The notes beneath the pieces were generated by a model. It did no database searches and was not told the DNA's origin. It saw nothing but the letters and a program-made list of their open reading frames with translations. Shown here piece by piece: positions 46,701-58,514 of a DNA stretch of 64,000 nt (position 1 is its first letter; each line of letters starts with the position of its first letter). Source of the stretch: Megaleporinus macrocephalus. Its lineage: Eukaryota > Chordata > Actinopteri > Characiformes > Anostomidae. The stretch covers positions 38,733,632-38,797,631 of the forward strand of contig CM038717.1 of assembly GCA_021613375.1 (NCBI GenBank). The letters are read 5' to 3'. A program made the position numbers and the translations under genes.

Positions 46701-49700
46701 ACATCAGAGCATCATATCAGAAATCTACTGGTTTATACCTCACTGTATATGAGTTTGGCCACCATACACACGTCCAAAAAGCAGGCACTAAGCTGACCTA
46801 CCTTCGGCTCAATGGTGAGCAAAGCAGCCTCAGTAGTATCCGCGCTGGTGGTCAGGACCGGCTGGGTCACGATGGATCCGACAGCAGCAGTGGCGTCCCC
46901 GCCCGAGTCCAGACTGATAGCCAGTCCGCTGTAGGCTTTAGCGTGGGCCTCCGCGCTGCCGCTGTAGTACTGCCTGCAGTTCACATCCTGACCACACACA
47001 ACTTCATCAACTTAATATTTCTGGTCCTCAGACATGTTTTACACCTGGATATGCCGAGGAAAATTCCCAGGACAGGGTTAAGACGTGGCGGAAATGTCCT
47101 AAATCACAGAACGCTGGACTCGAGAGTAAAGACGAGTACAGACAGTATTACATATGTTTGTGGTCAGTGTGATCTTTAATGTTTCTCTGCTCCAAGTAGA
47201 ACTTCCAAATCTACAGAGATCTCTGGAGAACTGTCTAAACCTGCCGTGTGGAGTTCCTCTTATAAGGAAGCTGGGTTTTGTTTGAAGAACTTCACAGCAA
47301 CACAGGATACATATGAAGCTGAGGCTTTGCTACTCGTCAGCTTCTTGTTGTAATTTTCTTGTTCCACCTTACAAGTTGCAGCAGCTATGGAGGTGCGTGT
47401 GTGTGGCTTCAGGGGTGCACGGGGTCTGCGTGGGGGTTTGGAGGTACGTGTGGGTTCGGAGGAGTGTGTGGCTTCAGGGGTGCACGGGGTCTGCGTGGGG
47501 GTTTGGAGGTACGTGTGGGTTCGGAGGAGTGTGTGGCTTCAGGGGTGCGCGGGGTCTGCGTGGGGGGTTTGGAGGTACGTGTGGGTTCGGAGGAGTGTGT
47601 GGGTTTGGAGGTGCGCGGGGTCTGCGTGGGGGGTTTGGAGGTACGTGTGGGTTCGGAGGAGTGTGTGGCTTCAGGGTGCGCGGGGTCTGCGTGGGGGGTT
47701 TGGAGGTACGTGTGGGTTCGGAGGAGTGTGTGGGTTTGGAGGTGCGCGGGGTCTGCGTGGGGGGTTTGGAGGTACGTGTGGGTTCGGAGGAGTGTGTGGG
47801 TTTGGAGGTGCGCGGGGGCTGTGTGGGGGGTTTGGAGGTGCGCATGGGTTCGGAGGTGCGTTTGGTCTGGGTTCAGAGGTGCGTCTGGTCTGGGTTGGGG
47901 GGGTTCATAGGTGCGTGTGGGCTGCATGGGGGGTTTGGAGGTGCGTGTGGGTTAGAAGGTGCGTGTTGCTCGGGGGGTCTGCGTGGGGGGTTTGGAGGTA
48001 CGTGTGGGTTCAGAGGAGTGTGTGGGTTTGGAGGTGCGCGGGGGGCTGTGTGGGGGGTTTGGAGGTACGTGTGGGTTCAGAGGAGTGTGTGGGTTTGGAG
48101 GTGCGCGGGGTCTGCGTGGGGGGTTTGGAGGTACGTGTGGGTTCGGAGGAGTGTGTGGGTTTGGAGGTGCGCGGGGGCTGTGTGGGGGGTTTGGAGGTGC
48201 GCATGGGTTCGGAGGTGCGTTTGGTCTGCGTTTGGTCTGGGTTCAGAGGTGCGTCTGGTCTGGGTTGGGGGGGTTCATAGGTGCGTGTGGGCTGCATGGG
48301 GGGTTTGGAGGTGCGTGTGGGTTAGAAGGTGCGTGTGGGCTGCGTAGGGGGTTTGGAGGTGTGTGTGGGCTCGGAGGAGCGTGTGGGCTGCGTGGAGGGC
48401 TCGGAGGAGCGTGTGGGTCCAGAGGTGTGTGTGGGCTGCATGAGGGATTTGGAGGTGCGTGTGGGCTGCGCAGGGGAAGTAATTCCGATGTGCTCATGAG
48501 AAGATGCATCGACATTTAGGCATGCTCACATTTGATTGGTTGAAAGTGAGGGGCTGTGGGGTTGTGTTGCCACCAAACCTGCGCCCTTGGTCCCTACATC
48601 CCACCAGGAGGACATTTCTGGCTCTAAGTTAACAATTTTACAGCATCTGGTGGGAGAAAGACGTTCACAGAGACGACCACATACCTAAATAATGAGGACT
48701 CTGATCAATTCTGCTCCTCAACGGTTACAAGAACATGTTACTCCTAGCGTTATACGAGCTGTTTGGACAGGAAAGTCACCGAACTGTGCAGGAATCCAGA
48801 GCTGGAGATGCCCATCCCTGCTTTAACCCTTTAATTGAGGCTCCAAGCGATAAAATGCCAAATAAGCTTTAGCTCTGCAGATGTAGTGCATCAGGTCTGG
48901 GATTTCACAGGGAAACACAAACACAGTGCTGATATGAGACACAGTCAGAAGCTCCTGCGTCTCCAGTTTAACACCAGCTTCAATTCTGACGAAGTCTCAA
49001 ACGGCTTTAAATTTATTTCATGACCATGTCCTCAGGTGTGCCCTCTAGTGGTTAAACTAACAACTTCTTCAGCTAAACAGATCGGCGCTGCACCCCCCCG
49101 GGTCCCGACAGCCCACCCCAGCGCTTCAGATGCTCACAAAGCGATTAAGGCAGCCAAGGAAACCTCCCACCCTTCTGGCTCCGCGACCCCTTTCAGTCTG
49201 TAATACTTTTAAACTCCGAGAGCACTTTGACTTCACGCCTTTCACTCCGAGCTGGTCGAGTGCACTTGACTCGCTGCATACGAGTACGCAGACGGCAAAA
49301 CAGCCTAAAACAGGCCGCGAGGCGCTCGGGGTCCACTTTCCCGAAGCGTTAAACACTATAAGGAGCGCTCAAGGTGACCTTCCCTCCTGGAGTGATCTCT
49401 CACACTCGAAGAGATGTAAAAGGGAGAGAAAGAAAGAAACAGACCCTCTCACCTGCGTGACCTGAATCTGAAAGGTGGTGTGTGGGTTTCGGAAGTGCGT
49501 CTTGTAGTGCTTGATGGCCTCGTCCCTCCTGTTGAAGCCGTTCCTGCAGCGGTAGCAGTGCCAGTGAGCGCCCTTAAACCTCTTCTCTCCTTTAATGGTG
49601 CCCACTATTTCACAATGGTTGCAGCAGCGCAGCACCTTCAAGCCTGCGAGTCCAAGGTGAAGAGTAAATAACTGAACAGGCTCTCTCTGAAAACCTGCAT

Positions 49701-52700
49701 TACCTGAATTTACAGGTCATTACAGGCTCATACATACATACGATTATGTTCAAAGACGTGAGCCTGCTTTGTACTCTACTCTATTAACAAACGCCGGACT
49801 AGCCTGGAACTGTCCGTCTCACAGCAGTGAATGGACGCAGGTGGACAAAACTGGTGCTAAAATGTTTACTGGGGCTGAACGGATGAGTTCTAAAGCCCAA
49901 AGTACACGCCAGAGCGAGAAACTCTCTCCCACAGAAACGTCTTAACTCAGCTGCCTGAAATTCCAGCCCATTACAAGGTGATGTCATCGCGTAAACAGTC
50001 CTTAGTACCCCCTTAGTACCCGCCTACTGGACAGCTTTGCACATCCTAGTACAACACACACTAACTACTGGAGGCCATGTAGGGGCGGAACTGCTGTGGT
50101 GCTAAACCAATAGGAACCAAGTAGGAGAGCTGACCAATCAGAATGCAGTGAGCTCACTGGTAGGCGAAGATTAAAGACACAGGAGCTCTAACAGAGCGTC
50201 TAAGACCGAGGTTGAATACACATGTACAGTATGACAATGGAAGCTTTTCTTTAATCAGTAAACACTTTATTATTAAATATTAAACAGTATTAATACAGTA
50301 AGTAGTACTTTTACACTTTATTATTAAATATTAAACAGTATTAATACAGTAAGTAGTACTTTTACACTTTATTATTAAATATTAAACACTATTAATAGAG
50401 TAAGTAGAGCTTTTACACTTTATTATTAAATATAAATCAGTATTAATAAAGTAGAGCTTTTACACTTTATTATTAAATATTAATCAGTATTAATAGAGTA
50501 AGTAGAGCTTTTACACTTTATTATTAAATATTAAACAGTATTAATAGAGTAAGTAGAGCTTTTACACTTTATTATTAAATATTAATCAGTATTAATAGAG
50601 TAAGTAGAGCTTTTACACTTTATTATTAATATTAAACAGTATTAATAGAGTAAGTAGAGCTTTTACACTTTATTATTAAATATAAATCAGTATTAATAGA
50701 GTAAGTAGAGCTTTTACACTTGATTATTAAATATAAATCAGTATTAATAGAGTAAGTAGAGCTTTTACACTTATTATTAAATATTAAACAGTATTAATAG
50801 AGTAAGTAGAGCTTTTACACTTTATTATTAAATATTAATCAGTATTAATAGAGTAAGTAGAGCTTTTACACTTAATTATTAAATATTAAACAGTATTAAT
50901 AGAGTAAGTAGAGCTTTTACACTTTATTATTAAATATAAATCAGTATTAATAGAGTAAGTAGAGCTTTTACACTTTATTATTAAATATTAAACAGTATTA
51001 ATACAGTAAGTAGAGCTTTTACACTTTATTATTAAATATTAAACAGTATTAATAGAGTAAGTAGAGCTTTTACATTTTATTATTCAATATTAAACAGTAT
51101 TAATAGAGTAAGTAGAGCTTTTACATTTTATTATTAAATATTAAACAGTATTAATACAGTAAGTAGAGCTTTTACACTTTATTATTAAACATTAATCAGT
51201 ATTAATAGAGTAAGTAGAGCTTTTACACTTTATTATTAAATATTAAACAGTATTAATACAGTAAGTAGAGCTTTTACACTTTATTATTAAATATTAAACA
51301 GTATTAATAGAGTAAGTAGAGCTTTTACATTTTATTATTCAATATTAAACAGTATTAATAGAGTAAGTAGAGCTTTTACATTTTATTATTAAATATTAAA
51401 CAGTATTAATACAGTAAGTAGAGCTTTTACACTTTATTATTAAACATTAATCAGTATTAATAGAGTAAGTAGAGCTTTTACACTTTATTATTAAATATTA
51501 AACAGTATTAATAGAGTAAGCAGAGCTTTTACACTTTATTATTAAATATTAATCAGTATTAATAGAGTAAGTAGAGCTTTTACATTTTATTATTAAATAT
51601 TAAACAGTATTAATACAGTAAGTAGAGCTTTTACACTTTATTATTAAACATTAATCAGTATTAATAGAGTAAGTAGAGCTTTTACACTTTATTATTAAAT
51701 ATTAAACAGTATTAATAGAGTAAGTAGAGCTTTTACACTTTATTATTAAATATTAAACAGTATTAATAGAGTAAGTAGTGTTTTCCATACGTCAGTGTGT
51801 TTATTAACTCTTTCCAAGCTTCTCCTAAACAACCCAGTATTATTATCAGTTCTCATCTAATACCTGCTTTGACTGCTCAGTACTTCATTAAGATAAATCA
51901 AGATTTGCTGCTGAAGGAACTGAACACATTCATACAATGTCTGGGGCGTCCAGGAGAAATCTGGAACCTAACTTTGTTCTTCAAACTGGATCAAGATCTG
52001 ATCTACTTCTCTCACAATAACATATTCATGTTACTTTGTATTGTATGTCTGATTATTTACATCTGTTCTAATCAGATCTGCTGTTCTTACTGATGATCAT
52101 AAACGTATTGATCAGACTTTGGTACAGTAGTATATATTGTGTTAACTAGGTTCCTTTATGTCTGCAACATTAGCAAAAATAAGAATGTGTACTGTGCTGC
52201 ACTAAATCCTATTAACCTAATTAATCTAATTAATCTAATTAATCTAATTAACTAATCTTATCGTAATAAAACATGCAGCCGGTCAGTTTTCTTTAAATAC
52301 AGACAGACCTTACATTTACACTCCATTATCAGTACTTTCTACTCCTTACATTTACGCTCCATTATCAGTACTTTCTACTCCTTACATTTACACTCCATTA
52401 TCAGTACTTTCTACTCCTTACATTTACACTCCATTATCAGTACTTTCTACTCCTTACATTTACACTCCATTATCAGTACTTTCTACTCCTTACATTCACA
52501 CTCCATTATCAGTACTTTCTACTCCTTACATTTACGTTCCATTATCAGTACTTTCTACTCCTTACATTTACACTCCATTATCAGTACTTTCTACTCCTTA
52601 CATTCACACTCCATTATCAGTACTTTCTACTCCTTACATTTACACTCCATTATCAGTACTTTCTACTCCTTACATTCACACTCCATTATCAGGTACATTT

Positions 52701-55700
52701 CTACTCCCTTGGCATTTTACCACTCCAATTATCAGTACTTTCCTACTCCTTACATTTACACTCCATTATCAGTACTTTCTACTCCTTACATTTACACTCC
52801 ATTATCAGTACTTTCTACTCCTTACATTACACTCCATTATCAGTACTTTATACTCCTTGCATTTACAGCTCCATTATCAGTACTTTCTACTCCTTACATT
52901 TACACTCCATTATCTAGTACTTTCTACTCCTTACATTTACACTCCATTATCAGTACTTTCTACTCCTTACATTTACACTCCATTATCAGTACTTTCTACT
53001 CCTTACATTCACACTCCATTATCAGTACTTTCTACTCCTTACATTTACACTCCATTATCAGTACTTTCTACTCCTTACATTCTCACTCCATTATCAGTAC
53101 TTTCTACTCCTTACATTTACGACTCCATTATCAGTACTTTCTACTCCTTACATTTAACACTCCATTATCAGTACTTTCTACTCCTTACATTTACACTCCA
53201 TTATCAGTACTTTCTACTCCTTACATTTACACTCCATTATCTGTACCTTTCTACTCCTTACATTTACACTCCATTATCTGTACTTCTACTCCTTACATTT
53301 ACACTCCATTATCAGTACTTTTCTACTCCTTACATTTACACTCCATTATCAGTACTTTCTACTCCTTACCTTTACACTCCATTATCAGTACTTTTCTACC
53401 TCCTTACATTTTAAACCTAGTCTCGTGACTCCTATTTCATTTCAGCTTGTTTTCATTCATGTACATTTACATTCCAGTAAAGATTATTGATAACATGTCT
53501 TTGAAGTTTGACTTCATTACAATACTTATAGACGACTAGTCATCATATCTTCTGCTCCATGAAACACATGTTAATGTTCAGTAGTAACAGATATGCTTCT
53601 TTAATATATTTACATTGTACTAACTACATTCATGTTTAATGGGTGTATATGAGCTGAAACAGGAAGCCTAGCGCATCCCAAATTTATCAACATTAACATT
53701 TTAATATAACATTATAGTCATTATGGCTTTTAGAAGAATGGGGGTTTTTGGGGAGGTGGGCTAGTGCACTATAGACCCCTGTGGTGTGGACTAAGCTTTT
53801 GTCCTTAATGGCTTTTTCCCCCTTACATTACTTTTACTTTTATACTTTAAGTAGTTCTGAAAGCAGTACTTTTACACTTTTACTGGAGTAAAAACTTCTA
53901 CAGAAGTATTTTTAAACCCTAGTATCTATACTTCTACCTGAGTAATAAATGTGAATATTTCTGACACCTTTGTCAGCAACGTCCAGAAACACTGCTGACC
54001 TCTCTGGACTCATCTGAAATGATAAGGGCTCCAGATTGTTCCCAGCATAAAGTACTAAATCCTGCATCTGTCATGGTATTGGTGGGGTGGACGGGAACTC
54101 CATTAACACTAAACATATTTTAGAGAACATACGCTGCCTTCTAGACGCCGTCTTCTTCAAGGATATAAATAATTATTTCAATATCACACACAAAGAAACA
54201 TTCTACATGTGTTTCAACAACATGGCTGCGTAATCAGGGGTCCAGAACTGTCTCCCACAGAAAATGTGTCCGAGACACGACAACGAAAGATCCTAACGGA
54301 TGCACAGCTGTAGACTTACAAGACACGTATAACAGAAGAACAAGCAACAAGTTATGCATCTGTTTGTGTCTTTAGTCTTTTTGTGATAAGAGCTGTTTAT
54401 AGGAAAGGTGATGTTGCAGAGTTGTAAACATGATCCTGTCCCAACTATTTTGGAACATGCTGCAGGCATCAATTTTAGAAAATTCTGAACCTATTTTGAA
54501 CCTATATTTACAAAAATATATATAAATTGCAAATACTATCCCATTTTTCTGGAAGCAGGTCTGTAACCAGTCACACTTTTTCAAGGTCTACTTAAAAATA
54601 ATTTTAAATATAATTAAAAATGAAAAAATTGAACTCGGGCAAGCTTTTAACGCTCTGACCTGCGAAGTCGATGCCCTTGTCGACGTGTTTGATGCGGAAG
54701 TGTGCCCGGAGGATGACTGGGTCCTGATAGGCCTCGCCCACCGTACACAGCGGGCAGTGCATGTGGACCCCCTTCTCCCGCTCATCGCACTTCTCATCCT
54801 GGCACAGGACTGGGATGTAGGTGTGCTCCGTCCCCCTGATCCGGACCGAAGGATGAGCCTTGAAGGTGAGGAGGACAGAGAAAAGGACAGTCCTGTTGTT
54901 TTAATATGCCAAAGCACTTCCTGTTCTCTTGAGGTGCTTTCACATCTACCTAGTTTGGTCTGGACCACCGGACTTCTCAATCCGGTCTGGACCAAATCAG
55001 CAGGTGTGAAAGGTGTCTCGGACCAAAGGACGGAAATTTGGTCCAACTGTGGTCCATAATCCGGTTTGCTTTGCAGACTGAGGACACTATTTTAGACGGT
55101 CCAGACGTTTGGAAGCAGGATTTCTTCACCCGTTAAACAAAGGAAGGAGAAAGAGAGAGGAGGAGAAGTGAGAGAGAGCTGATTTTCTGAAAGGATGAGA
55201 GAGAGAGAGAGAGAGGATGTGACAGGATGGGAGAGTAATGCAGTATATAAAGCTAGGTTTGTTCTTGAGGGGGCACTTGGATGGACCTCTAATGTGCAGC
55301 ACTGCATTCTAGAGATGGACCAATCAGGGTTTTTGAGGCTGATTCCGATCGCCGATCACCTTTTAGCACGATTGGCCGATAGCCGAGGGCGGGGCTATAT
55401 ACCACGGCAGGGCTACATGTAGTTATTAACTGTTAACTGTTTATTACCATTTATAACGAGCTCATATGAAACAGCATCATATTTTTAATTAAATTAACAG
55501 TAAATAAACAAAGTAAATCAGACAGATATCACCAAAACTACAATCATTACATTTAGACCTTAATTTAAAACAAATAATTAATTCAGTAAGAACTGCAGTC
55601 ATTAAACTCAGACTCTGTTATTTTAAACTAAATCTGTAATCATTAAATGTAGAATATTGAATTGTTGCTGCTGTTCTGTTCGTACCGGTCAGATCTGGTC

Positions 55701-57807
55701 TGTATGTGTTCTGGGTTATTAGTTTGTGTTAGCTGTGTGTGTTCTAGCTCTGCTGTTTACTGATACTCACTGTGTTCAGCTGTGTGGTGTCTCTGAAGTG
55801 TCGTATCAGATTAGTGTGTTAAATGTCTTTGTCTTGGTTTACCAACGAGACATACTGATTTTACAAAACGTCCTGGATGAATCTGAGTCACAGTAAACAA
55901 CTGGATGTTCTGGATGAAACACTAGCTGGAAATACAGAAATTACACAGGGGGTGTCATGCAAGTGGACAGTCGTGGGCTGGATGTTGGGGAACCAGCCTT
56001 GTGACCAGAAGGTTGCTGGTTTGATCCCCTGGACGAACAGGACACGATTGAGGTGCCCTTGAACAAGACACCAAACCCCCACTGTGGATAGGGCTGCCCA
56101 CCGCTCCGGGTGAGTGCGCTTACTGCCCCCTAGTGTGCGTGTTTCACTGCATGGATGGGTTAAAGGAGGAGGTTTGTATGTGGACAACCATTGATAATGG
56201 GTCAAGCACGTAGCCATGCTCTGTGAGAGCTCAGTGTCATCAACATGGCAATGTCATAGGATGCTATAAATCAGTTAATACAATTTCTGCTACACTAGAG
56301 CTGCCCTAGCCAACTGTAAGTGCTATCATGGTAAAAAAAAAAAAAAAAAAAAAAGAGATCTCTTCCAAAGAGACTCTAGAGGCAACATCAGCAAAAGAAC
56401 TGATGCATCAGGAGCTTCATGATGAGCCTCCACGTTCGAGCAGCTGCACTTAAGCCTAAAATCATTATGTGCAATGGCAAGCGCCAGCTAGAGTGGTGTA
56501 AAGCTCCGCCACCGGACTCTGAGGGAGTGGTATTCCTGCTGCTGTTAGACTCTACAACCAGCCCTGCTTCCAGCAGACCACATATACACAGTTGACTATA
56601 TACACACACACTTAAACACTACACACTTACAGAAAATATAATTTTTTCAATGTAATGTAATGAGCAGTGTTTTTCCATTACCCTGTGCAATTAAGAAACA
56701 ACGTGCAATTATTTGGAAATACAATCTTAAGAGTTCTGATTTTTTATTATTAATATTGTATATACTGTACTGTTTTATTTATCTATTGTTTGTACTGAGT
56801 GCCTTGTTATACCTTTGCTGCTGTACCACAGTAAATTTCCCCCACTGTGGGACTAATTAAGGATTATCTTATTACCATTCACATGTACAGTGATACCAGT
56901 AGAACAATAATTTAATTATGTGTGTAAGAACTCAAATGTGCAATAACTTTCCTACTTCTAAAACTCTTACTGCTGTATACAGTATATCTGTACTTAATAT
57001 TATAGACACAGTCACTTTATATTTTATTATTCTATTGTACTATAAGACATATATATGTGTACATACTACAAATTTCTTTTATGTTGTAAATTATTATTAG
57101 AGTGTTTATTCTTCTACATAACCGGCTGCTACTGTAAAAACTGCAATTTCCCCCTGAGATCAATAAAGTATTTCTGATTCTGATTATCTTATCTTAAATT
57201 TCACATCACAGTTTGATTATATGTTAATCGTAATATTATAATTTTTAATATTATAGTTTTGTAAAGACAGTTGGTTAATATATAAATAAAGCAAAAAGTG
57301 TGAACTGCAGTGCAGTAAAGAATATAATGGGATAACTTTGGCCCTGAGCCAGCAGATCCTAACTGGGCACTATTTAAGGTGGAGCGTTTAAGGTGGAACG
57401 TTCAGCTTCACAGAGAAAACAAAGAGAACTACATGCTTTAGAATTATTATCTTCTGGTATCTGCCCTAAAATGTCATATACCTAATGAAACATTAACGTA
57501 CGTTTATTTTTTAAAGTGATTAAAGTGAGAGAATAAAGGTTTTAGCGAAGTTAGCCAGCGCCGCTAACAGTACAATAACAGAGGCCGTTACGTAGCGTAG
57601 CGTAGCCGCGTTCCTGAATCGGACAGTAACGAACTTCACCGATACTACAGTTCGCAGGTGTCGTTCGTAACTTACGCAAACTGCGGCAGCTGCGCACTCT
57701 AACGCTAACCAGTTAGCACCGTCTGGCTAACGTTCGCTCACAAAACGCTTAAACCGCGAGGTTCCTGAAGCTCCTCCGGAACAAATACTCACGACAAAAG
57801 CCGCCAT
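43274..57807 (-). CDS. Two-zinc-finger, coiled-coil nuclear protein, complete 8-exon gene
   Basis: Exons (- strand): 57807-57793, 54858-54660, 49643-49453, 46987-46802, 45724-45566, 44621-44496, 44105-44013, 43720-43274. All joins are GT-AG and in phase, giving 471 aa. The protein has a five-residue first exon (MAAFV); two zinc-binding modules at about 24-63 and 79-121; a Gln/Ser/Thr/Ala-rich middle; a coiled coil at about 251-350; an acidic region; and a basic KRKR-type cluster (PSRKRSSEED) near the end, a possible nuclear signal. Finger 1 is C40-x2-C43-x14-H58-x4-H63; finger 2 is classical, C101-x2-C104-x12-H117-x3-H121. Both are preceded by a second cysteine pair and a GxHxHC motif. I expect a nucleic-acid-binding, dimeric regulator, but I could not match it to a named gene. 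No breaks are visible. Confidence 0.85.
44013..44105 (-). CDS. Zinc-finger gene, exon 7 (coiled coil)
   Basis: 31 codons from VASLVQSNVKMFEELQAYQ to QQRVTKL, between CGTTAAG and GTGAGT. Phase 0 on both sides. Confidence 0.8.
44150..44482. mobile_element. Family A element, copy in zinc-finger gene intron 6
   Basis: GACTGTAGTTCATCTGATTC, GGATCAGACACAGCAGTCCA, CACTCTATTAGACACTCCTA, CTTGTAGATGTAAAGTCTGA and GGTTGGTGGACGAGTCTCAG match copy 1 with internal blocks inverted. It ends about 14 bp before the donor of exon 6. Confidence 0.75.
44496..44621 (-). CDS. Zinc-finger gene, exon 6 (coiled coil)
   Basis: 42 codons, SAESLELQKRLLELNHQMDA through EIKQLKEQ, with leucines and hydrophobics at heptad spacing. 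Acceptor TTTTAG, donor GTGAGT. Confidence 0.85.
44622..45565. other. Zinc-finger gene intron 5, nothing recognised
   Basis: AT-rich sequence with (ATAAA)-like runs near 45225-45265. No exon or clear element. Confidence 0.4.
45566..45724 (-). CDS. Zinc-finger gene, exon 5
   Basis: 53 codons between TTGTGAAG and GTAACC, encoding EDSESNGIPLGAEEEVGSS and TLVLMDPDGHTGSLIYDEAT GILTEQ. No domain recognised. Confidence 0.8.
45755..46516 (-). mobile_element. hAT-like non-autonomous element, copy 1 (intron 4)
   Basis: The right end, read on the - strand, is TGGAGATGGACCGATCAGGG TTTTTGAGGC. The body shares CATTTATAACGAGCTCAT, GGTCAGATCTGGTCTG and TTATTAGTTTGTGTTAGCTG with the + strand copy at 55308. 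GGCTATCGGCTGA-type words lie near both ends. No transposase. Confidence 0.7.
46802..46987 (-). CDS. Zinc-finger gene, exon 4
   Basis: 62 codons from DVNCRQYYSGSAEAHAKAYS to ALLTIEPK; acceptor GGTCAG, donor GTAGGT. Rich in Ala, Ser, Thr and Val, as in flexible or activating regions. Confidence 0.8.
47390..48476. repeat. 66-bp G-rich minisatellite in zinc-finger gene intron 3
   Basis: Units of about 66 bp made of related parts: GTGTGTGGGTTTGGAGGTGC, GCGGGGTCTGCGTGGGGGGT, TTGGAGGTACGTGTGGGTTC. A segment starting CGCATGGGTTCGGAGGTGCG occurs at 47841 and again at 48200, a higher-order duplication of about 359 bp. The + strand is strongly G-rich. Long open frames in all + frames and on the - strand are repeat artefacts. 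Confidence 0.95.
48480..49452. other. Zinc-finger gene intron 3, remainder
   Basis: Unique-looking sequence, no exon seen. Confidence 0.4.
49453..49643 (-). CDS. Zinc-finger gene, exon 3 (second zinc finger)
   Basis: 191 nt completing a Gly codon from exon 2 and ending on GTCACGCAG before GTGAGA. Encodes CCNHC, then KGEKRFKGAHWHCYRCRNGF and NRRDEAIKHYKTH, a classical C2H2 finger, followed by FRNPHTTFQIQVTQ. Confidence 0.9.
50230..51780. repeat. 51-bp AT-rich minisatellite in zinc-finger gene intron 2
   Basis: About 30 copies of AGCTTTTACACTTTATTATT, AAATATTAAACAGTATTAAT, AGAGTAAGTAG. The TATTCAATATT variant at 51081 recurs at 51336, offset 255 bp, equal to five units, so a five-unit block was duplicated. 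Confidence 0.95.
51781..52305. other. Zinc-finger gene intron 2, nothing recognised
   Basis: 51885-52000 holds TTAAGATAAATCAAGATTTG and related words also seen, inverted, near 44690-44760 in intron 5, so it is probably an interspersed repeat present twice. Confidence 0.45.
52310..53412. repeat. 36-bp minisatellite in zinc-finger gene intron 2
   Basis: About 30 copies of CTTACATTTACACTCCATTA, TCAGTACTTTCTACTC. Copies up to about 52690 are regular; those from 52690 to 53412 carry many one- or two-base insertions and deletions. Confidence 0.95.
53413..54659. other. Zinc-finger gene intron 2, rest
   Basis: Includes a TTACTTTTACTTTTATACTT and GAGTAAAAACTTCTACAG stretch near 53825-53910 resembling the neighbouring minisatellite. 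Otherwise nothing recognised. Confidence 0.4.
54660..54858 (-). CDS. Zinc-finger gene, exon 2 (first zinc finger)
   Basis: Acceptor CTTCAAG, donor GTCAGA after TTCGCAG. Encodes AHPSVRIRGTEHTYIPVLCQ, then DEKCDEREKGVHMHCPLC and HFRIKHVDKGIDFAG. Cys and His spacing C-x2-C-x14-H-x4-H is a little longer than the classical finger. Confidence 0.85.
54900..55070. mobile_element. Possible MITE (TTTCACATCTACCTAGTTTG type)
   Basis: GTGCTTTCACATCTACCTAG, TTTGGTCTGGACCACCGG and an inner inverted AATCCGGTCTGGACCAAAT recall fish MITEs beginning with TTTCACACCT. The boundaries are uncertain. Confidence 0.4.
55308..55880 (+). mobile_element. hAT-like non-autonomous element, copy 2 (intron 1)
   Basis: Starts TAGAGATGGACCAATCAGGG TTTTTGAGGC and shares its body with the copy at 45755-46516, in the opposite orientation. 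The right end is not clear. Confidence 0.65.
55962..56165 (+). mobile_element. tRNA-derived SINE, copy 2
   Basis: TGCTGGTTTGATCCCCTGGA (B-box-like), GAGGTGCCCTTGAACAAGAC and GGGCTGCCCACCGCTCCGGG match copy 1 at 34165. In intron 1 of the zinc-finger gene, opposite in strand to it. Confidence 0.75.
56334..56355. repeat. Poly-A run
   Basis: About 20 A residues. It may mark the 3' end of a degraded retroposed copy to its left. Confidence 0.7.
56660..57190 (+). mobile_element. Two LINE 3' tails in tandem
   Basis: The first ends ACTGTGGGACTAATTAAGGA TTATCTTATT (about 56838-56872), the second CCCCCTGAGATCAATAAAGT ATTTCTGATTCTGATTATCT (about 57149-57190). Both are typical of L2-type fish LINE 3' ends with short tail repeats. 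No coding part remains. Confidence 0.6.
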
Positions 57808-57900
57808 GGTCTGCGGGCAGTTTCCGCGACTAACTCCGGACGCGGCAGTTTACCGGCTCCGTAGTTTTAGTCTCTGAAAACATATTTAGACCGGTTTGTG
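57540..57900 (-). promoter_or_regulatory. Promoter and start of the zinc-finger gene
   Basis: CpG-containing region around the ATG at 57807 (context GCAGACCATGGCGG, a good translation-start match). The exon is only 15 coding bases before GTGAGTATT. No TATA box is apparent; a short GTAGCGTAGC repeat lies near 57593-57606, within intron 1. Confidence 0.5.
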
Positions 57901-58374
57901 TGGTTCGTCACCCGCTTGTGCACGTACACACAGACACGCACACACGCGCGGACTTGCGTTCCAATAAATCAAGGGCACTTCGAAGTGAACTAGTGCCGAG
58001 GCTTATCGATAAGGTTGTTCCAAATAGAGTCCTAGTGCACTACATTTACAAGTCTCCAAATCTCGTTTCCTGGTTTATAGTAATGAGGATTTCTGTTTTT
58101 ATTTACGTTTTTACTACTATTTAACCAGTTCGCACTACTAGATAAACAAGTTGATCTTTTGTTTAAAGCACCAGTATCATCTGGCTCCACAAATATATCT
58201 ACAAAAGTTTAATCCATGGTGTAAAAATGTGGCCTCATGGTAGCGTGTATAAATAAAATAAAAGTGGGCCTAGACTTCGCTAAGAGCTGAAACACTGATT
58301 CTCAGATTGTTTACTGTTTTATAATTAGTTTCATTTAATATCGATTGTATTACATTACTCTGTTATATGTGGAA

Positions 58375-58473
58375 GATATGAGCGTACAGAGACTGGGAGA
58401 GAGAGACAAGTCTAGACAGAGACAGAGAGAAAGAAAGAGTATGAGTAGAGAGATGGACAGCGACTCTGTGAAT

Positions 58474-58514
<41 letters not shown>

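Noticed and set aside
47313..48519. Gly/Val/Cys-rich and Pro/Thr-rich frames, collagen- or mucin-like in look
   Set aside because: The 66-bp unit is open in several frames and on both strands, inside an intron of the zinc-finger gene.
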